Assembly (NCBI GenBank): GCA_934045905.1
Contig: OW203765.1
Location: 24,765,151 to 24,829,150 of the forward strand
Direction: 5' to 3'
Source: Leuctra nigra
Taxonomy: Eukaryota > Arthropoda > Insecta > Plecoptera > Leuctridae
Length of the DNA stretch: 64,000 nucleotides
This document shows, piece after piece, positions 56,862-64,000 of this stretch; within the stretch, counting starts at the first letter, position 1, and every line of letters starts with the position of its first letter. The notes below the pieces were generated by a model that made no database searches, was not told where the DNA came from, and saw only the letters and a program-made list of their open reading frames with translations. Made by a program: the position numbers and the translations under genes.

Positions 56862-57575
56862 GACGTAACCGCGACGCGCTAACGCTCACACGAAGCATCT
56901 GGTTCAGCGACCGACCGCAGGAGGGCGCCAGCAGCGAGGTACTAACAGCCTAGACGTGGCCGCGTCGCGCTAACGCTCACACGAAGTGTCTGGTTCAGCG
57001 ACCGGCCGCAGGAGGGCGCCAGCAGCGAGGTACTAACAGCCTAGACGTGACCTCGACTCGCTAACGCTCACACGAAGCGTCTGGTTCAGCGACCGACCGC
57101 TGTAGGTCGCTAGCAGCGAGGTACTAACAGCCTAGACTTGACCGCGACTCGCTAACGCTCACACGAAGTGTCTGGTTCAGCGACCGGCCGCAGGAGGGCG
57201 CCAGCAGCGAGGTACTAACAGCCTAGACGTGACCTCGACTCGCTAACGCTCACACGAAGCGTCTGGTTCAGCGACCGACCGCTGTAGGTCGCTAGCAGCG
57301 AGGTACTAACAGCCTAGACTTGACCGCGACTCGCTAACGCTCACACGAAGTGTCTGGTTCAGCGACCGACCGCAGGAGGGCGCTAGCAGCGAGGTACTAA
57401 CTGCATAGACGTGGCCGAGACGCGCTAACGCTCTCACGAAGCGTTGGTTCAGCGACCGACCGCAGGAGGGCGCTAACAGCGAGGTACTAACAGCCTAGAC
57501 GTGGCCGCGACGCGCTAGCGCTCACACGAAGTGTCTGGTTCAGCGACCGACCGCAGGAGGGCGCTAACAGCGAGG
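56862..57575 (+). repeat. GC-rich 91-bp tandem array, eight units, with 182-bp dimers
   Basis: Units begin near 56862, 56953, 57044, 57135, 57226, 57317, 57408 and 57498 (the last partial). Each contains GCTAACGCTCACACGAAG, CTGGTTCAGCGACCG and AGCAGCGAGGTACTAAC or a variant. Units 3 and 5 appear identical and units 4 and 6 nearly so, giving a 182-bp higher-order repeat. Composition contrasts strongly with the AT-rich surroundings. No ORF runs through it. Confidence 0.95.
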
Positions 57576-58089
57576 TGGGAAACCAATTTCGCGATGAGTT
57601 GCGACAATCGGATTGGCAATGAGCACGGTTTCATATTTCCGCACCGAGTTTAATTAGAATTCCGTTATTATCGCCGTCGATCTCCTGGCACCAGCTAAAA
57701 GGTGACATCAGGGAGGTATTTTAATGGATAGATTTTAAAAGCAACAGGCGATGGAATATTGTGGGGCAATCGTTTTGCCTCTGAACAGAATATTTCCATT
57801 TTGATGACATGGAAAATTATAAGTATTTTCCCTACACAACAATCTGACATTGGTATATAGTTATGCCTACAAAAAAAACATTTATAAACATGAGCATTTA
57901 TTTAACAAATTCGTGCTTGTATATTTCGTTTTGACACAATTAATTTTGAAAATTATGCATTGCCATTAAAATGCAATTAAAATGTTGCTAATGTAGTTCA
58001 TTATTGAAGGAATATTTTCCTATTAGTCAAGTTTCGGCAGAACATTTGATATTTGTTGAATCATTTTTATAACACAGCCAAATATACTG
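57576..58089. other. AT-rich DNA, nothing recognised
   Basis: After the array the sequence returns to AT-rich DNA without repeats or ORFs. Confidence 0.5.
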
Positions 58090-58330
58090 TGAATTAATAT
58101 TCTGGTTGGCACAAACATATTTTTCCGTGGCTAAACGTGTCTTGGTCCCAACGATAATTAAATTTTTTAGCTTGATCGGATAAACGGTTAACTTTTACTT
58201 TTCAACCAATCAGAGGAGTTTTGCTTTAAAAAGCTGTACTCTTTGTACACATTTTCAGATTTATTGTTTGACCTGTACTACAATGCATGCAAAATAAATA
58301 GATGTACAGAGAAAGTAACATACGATTCTA
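58090..58330 (-). mobile_element. Helentron-like interior fragment, copy 8
   Basis: The plus strand shows GCTTGATCGGATAAACGGTT, AACCAATCAGAGGA, CACATTTTCAGAT and TTTGACCTG in the same order as copy 3 (21560-21860). No terminal sequence of the family is present. Confidence 0.45.
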
Positions 58331-59170
58331 GTATTCAACACATCCACCAGCATTGTCACAGAAATAGAGAGAATATACGCAACAAGATACGAAATGCCAC
58401 ACGGCTCTTCCAGCAGATTCTATAATTTATAAATAATCTCAAAGTCCTTCCCTTGAGTCTAGGCGATATTTCGCGGAACATGCTTTTGCACTCCCTCCAC
58501 CCCCACAACCCCCCTCCCCCTCCGCCCCCATATCTATATCACAGAAGTAACTCTCCAGTCCCTGTCAGAAGCTCAATACTGTTCTATATTTGATTTAGTT
58601 TAATAATGTGAAGTGCTGGCAGACGGGGGTTGAGGGGTTGGGGGTGGGGGAGGGATGACTATCGGAAACATTCAATATAACTCACTATAGAGTTGGCAGT
58701 TGACATTCAAGCCTTCGAGACACAATGGAAAGGAGAGATATATTTTACCTTATATACAGATAGATCCATGGGACATTTAGAAGAGAAATGCAATTTTAAA
58801 GAAATGCGTGACAGCCTGTCAGAGAAGATACTGGAAAGCTTTTGAAATATTACTTCTTCATTTTCTATTAGGGATATAAGAGGGAATCTTGAACGTTGCC
58901 TTAGGGAGGAATTTTTAATTGAATGTCCGTCAAATTGTCATTTGAGTGACGGTTAATGGTTCTGGAGCGACGTATCTTGTCGTGTGTGAGTGAGATGAAC
59001 GAATGTCGGAGTTGGAGTTGGAGAATTCGTGCGACTGTTTCGTGATTTGTCGAAAGTGTGGCTGCCATTGATTAAGATGTGGTCTTTATTCTTACAACTC
59101 AAGTTTAGCAGCCCATTCAAAACGTTTGGCTTGAATCTCTTTTATTTTGTGTAGTTATGTTTTTCATTTT
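58331..59170. other. C-rich and G-rich mirrored segments, no gene
   Basis: A C-rich stretch (58490-58530) and a G-rich stretch (58625-58656) are roughly complementary about 100 bp apart. The G-rich stretch has four or more G-runs on the plus strand. Confidence 0.5.
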
Positions 59171-59353
59171 ACAGGTCAAACGAAATAACCTAGATCAACT
59201 AAATTTTTATGAAGAAAGATGAACTACTTTTAAGTTCGTCTCCCTATTGAATTCTAGCAAGACCAATTTTTTGGTTTCACGGGGAAATTGATCTGAAATA
59301 AATGTCTGTTGGTATTGCTTGTTTATCAACGCGTTCACTGAGCGTTTTCCAAG
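59171..59353 (+). mobile_element. Helentron-like 3' end, copy 9
   Basis: TTATCAACGCGTTCACTGAG then CGTTTTCCAAG, with T following. Upstream 'tagcaagaccaa...ggtttcac...gaaattgatctgaaata' matches the copy ending at 5715. The left limit is approximate and the 5' end missing. Confidence 0.62.
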
Positions 59354-61237
59354 TAAAATAATGAGAGACAAATTAAGTAATCACGGCTGACTCTTTTTTC
59401 CTACTCCAAACATCTCAAATTTAAACCAAATCCTAGTTCCTCTGAGCTGAATGCTACTAAAAATATCACACACAATACTTTTCTCTTTCTATATCGGTTA
59501 AGACGCACAATTTATTCACTTTCAATAAAAGAAGAAAAATAAAATTTTATTTGACTTTCTAGTCTTCCATACTAAATTTGATTTTTATCAGATTCGATAT
59601 CAACAAAGAAAAAGCTACGAATGAGTGAAAGAAAATCTTCCCCTGCCGAAGAAATATGATAAGTACGACAAAGATGCGAATCTAAATGACAGAGAAGACA
59701 GAGAGTCTCCGGTGGACCGTGCCAAATAGCCCCCCCCCCCCTTCCCGCCCAATGTCGTAGACTCATACTCCCAACATTTGGACAGACCACAACTCGTCAG
59801 TTAGCTAAATATAGTCGCCATTCATCTGCTTTATATGCGATATAAGCGCGACTTTGTGTGCCAGAAAATGTCACCCTAAGTTCTGGTTTTACACTAGTTT
59901 TACAGCGTGGTTTTGCATTGAGCATCTCTTCGAGGCAAAATGAATTGTACCATGCAAGACAGTGAGAAGTCTTAAAGGTTTTCAAGTTATCAATACACTT
60001 TTTGAATTGTTTGAGTTGCCTTTTATAAAATACTATTTTAATTACAAAAAAAATAGTGAAGCGACATTTCTTTTGATTCTTCAAGAGTCGGTTTCCATCT
60101 TGTAAATGTTTGTTCGTTCGTTCGTTTTATCCAGTTGGTAGTGTGACACAGATGGACCGATTTTCTAATGTGCATTATGCTATTCAATTCAAATTGAGCA
60201 ATTTCAGTATATGGACAATAAAATAGCGTTTTAAGTGAAATAATAACATCCGATTGGTTTATGATTGAAATTGTCGAATTTGATGTGATATGAACTTAAT
60301 CACGCTGAAGTTTTGTAAATGAGTAAAACAACTTGTTTGGTTAGATGTGTTGTTTTCGAACAAAGTATTTGATTGCTGGAAAAGTGATAATGACCGTTAA
60401 ATTTTTTTTATCAAGACTAGAATTTTATCCTTTTTTTTTACGAATGTTCAGCAAAATTGGCCAGAAACTTAAATAAATTGTAACTATTATCTGGTTTTGA
60501 AACAAGCTCATTTCTAAATTTGTACACAATTTGTAGGATGCCAAAAATTTATTTTTATCAATAAAGATATGTGTTTGCAGTTAAAAAGAATGTGCGCATC
60601 ATCCAAGTTATGCTACTTTAATATTGAAACTTCTTTTATAAACAAGTCTCCAAAGATAGCTCAAAAAATCCTCTTATCTGCATTCACCTTAGGCAGCAAC
60701 GTTAAAACAACAACATTCTCTCTGAAAAACAAATACCCCGTTACAGTTTCATCCCCAAGCCTCTCCATCTTAATAAACTTTGCTCCCACGAAACAGCCAT
60801 TTGTTACTCAGCCCCTGCTTGTGGTGGATCTGGCCGGGACAGAATGGATATTTGACTGACTGCTCGAGAAGTTAAGATCTCTTGTTGGCTGGAGAGTAGC
60901 AACTACTTTTTCCTCCCGGTGTGGGGAGATTGATGGCGTATTAACAGTGGAGGAGGGAGGGGTGGAAGGTGGGTCAAGAGGTCGAGAGGTCACTCAAGTG
61001 GTGTCTACTCTTGACGAATTGGCGGAGTGGGAGCAGTGTGAGATATGATGGGTTAATTTTTGTGGAGATAGTTTTAATGGAGACCTACACGGAAGAAATG
61101 AACAGAATACACACAAAATATCAACATTTCTTGAAACAGATCCCAAGAAATTGAGACAGTTTTGTGTGTATTCTATCAGCTTCTATCGTGCATAGAGTTT
61201 GTAATTTTGTTCAAACACCTGTTTATGATTGAATCTC
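59354..61237. other. AT-rich DNA, C-tract, no gene
   Basis: C-tract at about 59730-59742; (GTTC)n short run near 60109-60125. ORFs of 95-96 codons at 59797-60084 (minus) and 60569-60859 (plus) have no recognisable domains. Confidence 0.45.
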
Positions 61238-61390
61238 TTAGGCCCGGTGTTACAATACTCTGCTAAAGACTCAATTAGCTCTTAACAGTTAGTTAGTGGT
61301 CATTCTAGGAATGTCATTGGTCGTTGCTATGACAATACAGTCCTAATCGACAGTTTAAAAGTAAGCAGAGTATTGAAAGACTGATCCTTA
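61238..61390. mobile_element. MITE-like repeat, family B copy 3
   Basis: TTAGGCCCGGTGTTACAATA and CTCTGCTAAAG open it, GGAATGTCATTGGTCGTTGC and TATGACAAT lie in the middle, and GCAGAGTATTGAAAGACTGA then TCCTTA close it. The ends are imperfect inverted repeats. It is the best-preserved member of the family in this window. Confidence 0.68.
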
Positions 61391-62109
61391 GTAAAACAAG
61401 CTAATTCCGAAATAAGAAAATAACGTATTTGTTGACGATATAAAAGAGAACCGCAATTACACTTCACGCCACAGAATTTTAGAATAAATTTAACAATATT
61501 TGCAAAGATAAAGTCATTGAAAATAAGGGCATATTTTATTGATTCAAAGGTTTTTGAATTTAATTTGTTATTGCGGAATATAATAACTTGACATTTTTTC
61601 ACGAAATGTTCGTCAATATGGTTTAATAAGCTCGTCATATTATTGAATTGATCCAAATTGAATTGATCCAATTGATTAATAATCTCCTACCTAATAGCAA
61701 CGTTTCATTTCTTCCATTGAAAGCGATTGATTCAATATGGTTCTCAATACTCAATTCTCAATATAAATTTAACCACAAATAGCTATTTAGCTCATGGCTC
61801 TAATTCGCAGCTCAATTTGCTGAATACTCAGTACAGAACATCAAAAACTCCGGTCAAAACATAAGTACAAATAAATCAAGGAAAAAAAATAAACGGAAGC
61901 TCACAGAATCCATTAGAAGTGAGAAGTAAAAAAATATAAATATGCACATAAAAGTATATGCAAATGCATATAAGTTTTTAAACACTTTTTATCTTCGATA
62001 AATTCATTATTCTGCATGAGGAAAGACACACGACAATAAATCGAATAGTAGCAGAGAATAATAATGTGTAAAATTACCTGCACATGCATGCAAAAACGAA
62101 CATCATTAA
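61391..62109. other. AT-rich DNA, nothing recognised
   Basis: A 114-codon minus ORF at 61327-61671 starts within AT-rich DNA and overlaps the MITE; unrecognised and probably spurious. Confidence 0.45.
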
Positions 62110-62393
62110 CAGGTTGGCTGAGTGGAAATGCTCTGAACTTGTATTCCGGAGGCCCGGGTTCGATTCCCGCGGCCGTCCTTCCTGACTGGGGTTTTTCGTG
62201 GTTTTCCCTCAGTCGACAGGCAAATGCTGGGAAGGTACCCTACTAATAGGCCACGACCGCCTCCTTCCCACCTTCCATCCTTACCTAATCTTGATCATCA
62301 TCTCCCAATCATCATCATAATCATTCATCCGTCGCCATTAGCCTCGCTGCAGAACAGTGCGACGTTAAGCCCCAGACAAAAAAAACAAAAACG
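62110..62393 (+). mobile_element. tRNA-derived SINE, near full length
   Basis: The tRNA-like head has A box TGGCTGAGTGG (near 62115) and B box GGTTCGATTCC (near 62158). The body carries GGTTTTTCGTGGTTTTCCCT, GGCAAATGCTGGGAAGGTAC and GGCCACGACCGCCTCCTTCC. The 3' part has AGTGCGACGTTAAGCCCCAG and an A-rich tail. A short AAAAACG occurs at both flanks (near 62093 and in the tail) and may be the target duplication. The plus ORFs across it are the usual by-products of such repeats. Confidence 0.85.
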
Positions 62394-63008
62394 TATTATC
62401 ACAATGGTTAATAAAAATAATTACCTTCACCTATAAAACCTAAAAGCTCTATATTTATTCTGTTTCGATGGATTACCCAAATGATCTAATGGATTGTTTA
62501 TGAGCTCCACTGAGATGTCATCTTACATCATGTTATCAGACGGCTTTATTTCCCAACTTTCCCCTACTTCCTATTACATGTTATCAAGCGGCGTGTCCGA
62601 GTTTGTCCCCTCTCCCCTACTGTCGACCGCTAACACATCCATCACAGTGATAGGCTGGCGTGAGGCAAAAGATGAAAGACTATTGGTCCAGAGAATCGCC
62701 TCGACAATGGCTCGACGGAAGTAAAGGAAAGACAAAAAAAAAAGTTGCCTATGTTCAACTATAAAAAGATAGGAAAGTTTCTCCTCTCTGGTCTTTTGTT
62801 TAAGAACAAAAAGAGAAGAGGAAAATAAAGTTTTAATAGGGGTTGAATCGAACGAGAGCAGAGAAAAGTTTTCTGGATCTTTATAGTTTACCGGTGATGG
62901 CAATCATATCTTTGAGCACAGACGTTACAGGTGGCCAGAGTAGTAAAACATTCGATTATCTGAGACAGATATATCACACATCACACCCTACTCTGATCTT
63001 GATAGAAA
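62394..63008. other. No gene recognised
   Basis: ATGTTATCA is followed by GACGG or AGCGG at two places about 45 bp apart (62530 and 62579), a short direct repeat. The overlapping ORFs on both strands are unrecognised. Confidence 0.45.
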
Positions 63009-63609
63009 CTAGGAAAACGCTCTGTGCAACGCTTGAATAAGAGCTTTGCATGCAAATTAATATTCTGTGAACAATTACTTCTCTGTAGACCATGAAAACT
63101 GCTGTGAAGACATACTAAATGATTTGTTTCATGATGTTGTGTGAATTGTTTGATTAAATTATATTTAGTTCTTGTGTAGCCATTTATTGAAGAGCTGATA
63201 AAAGTTCAACGAATTCTTTACAATAATAAATTTTGATGCTCTAGACCGATTTGTTTATACATTTTTAGGGTCTGATTAACTAATAGCAAATTATTATTCT
63301 GTGAAACATTACCGCTCCATGGCTCAAATACCAATATTGGCCCTAATGACCACACAAAATTTGAAACTAAACTGGCAAACTATTCATTTCAATTTTACAA
63401 CAAAAAAGTAACGTAATCGCTTGTATAGCATTTGTGTGTGTGTGCAAAATTTGAGATCAACCGGTTCGTCGCGTATGACCGGAAAGTCCAAGCAGAAACA
63501 CAACGAAAAGAACATTGCGTACAAACAGAGAAGTTCCCTGAGTTCTATAAGATTACGGCACCTCCACCACAGTGATTCGAACTTTTATGCGTGGTCTAAG
63601 TGTGCGTGA
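63009..63609 (-). mobile_element. Helentron-like element copy 10, about 600 bp
   Basis: On the minus strand the 3' end reads GCGTTGCACAGAGCGTTTTC then CTAG, with T following. The interior shares the GTGTGTGCAAAATTT and GATCAACCGGTTCG region with copies 3 and 4, and CATGCAAATTAATATTC next to the end is shared with copy 4. The 5' end is eroded near 63609. Confidence 0.65.
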
Positions 63610-64000
63610 GAGCGGATCAAGGTAAATAATTTTCGTTTTAGTGAATTGGTAATAGAATAATGACGTGTCGCACACAATCATTTCAAATAGAACGTTTTTT
63701 AAAAATCATGTTTTCTTTGTTGTTCAGAAATTGAAACGAATATAGGTATAGGTTGACTAAACCATTCATTCACACATTTTAATTATTTAAGCGGACTAAA
63801 GTATCTTTGAAAATTTGAAGGCAATTAGTTCATTATGGTGCAGTACTGTGGTTAGAATATAGCACTAATGGTTAGAATATACAATCAAATGGTCAGAGGC
63901 TCGCATCCGTTTCGACATATTTTATAGTTGATTACCAAATCGTCAGTCAATTATGACATAAAATAATCAAAACATTTATTTTATTATATCGATTTCTTTA
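63610..64000. other. AT-rich DNA; faint tRNA-like repeat
   Basis: GTGGTTAGAATATAGCACT and AATGGTTAGAATATACAATC near 63849 and 63868, then AGGCTCGCATCC near 63897, look like duplicated A box and a B box of a decayed tRNA-derived repeat. Not certain enough to call. Confidence 0.4.

Noticed and set aside
1..64000. CRISPR arrays, bacterial operons, riboswitches or prophage
   Set aside because: The sequence has eukaryotic transposon content; the regular repeats present are tandem without unique spacers.

Overview
The window looks like AT-rich, gene-free DNA (intergenic or a very large intron) from an arthropod, most likely an insect. I base this on the tRNA-derived SINEs of a type common in arthropods, a 3' fragment of a non-LTR reverse transcriptase, many short hAT-like and Harbinger-like elements, and the absence of any extended host open reading frame, rRNA or convincing functional tRNA gene. 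I cannot name the species. The only long, clearly protein-like ORF is the RT fragment at 736-1713. No host gene exon could be supported.

Layout. 0-9 kb: LINE 3' end; a 158-bp duplication; a Helentron-like element split by a 509-bp hAT element; and an 806-bp hAT element carrying what looks like a broken BED-finger transposase start. 9.9-11 kb: a 40-bp minisatellite with a 320-bp higher-order repeat. 12.4-12.8 kb: a 400-bp near-perfect inverted repeat. 14-21 kb: small MITEs and an old SINE. 21-22 kb: a complete Helentron-like copy with a (TACA)n core. 25.8-32.5 kb: the densest transposon cluster, with an element inside an element inside an element; several members have matching target-site duplications. 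35-47 kb: hairpin-type repeats, a tRNA-Ser-like sequence, a (CT)n tract, a composite Helentron-like copy and a foldback. 51-57.6 kb: MITEs, a 2.09-kb foldback with roughly 800-bp arms, and a GC-rich 91-bp tandem array. 58-64 kb: further Helentron-like ends, a SINE and a MITE.

The strongest organising signal is one interspersed family with about ten members here. It begins TTGAGCGAGCG, carries the complementary GCTCGCTCA just inside its 3' end, then a short stem-loop, and ends CTAG (or CTTG, CTAA, CAAG) followed by T. Its centre contains either a (TACA)n microsatellite or 188-bp tandem repeats. That architecture matches non-autonomous Helitron/Helentron elements (DINE-1/HINE type). All matches were found by eye; no search was run.
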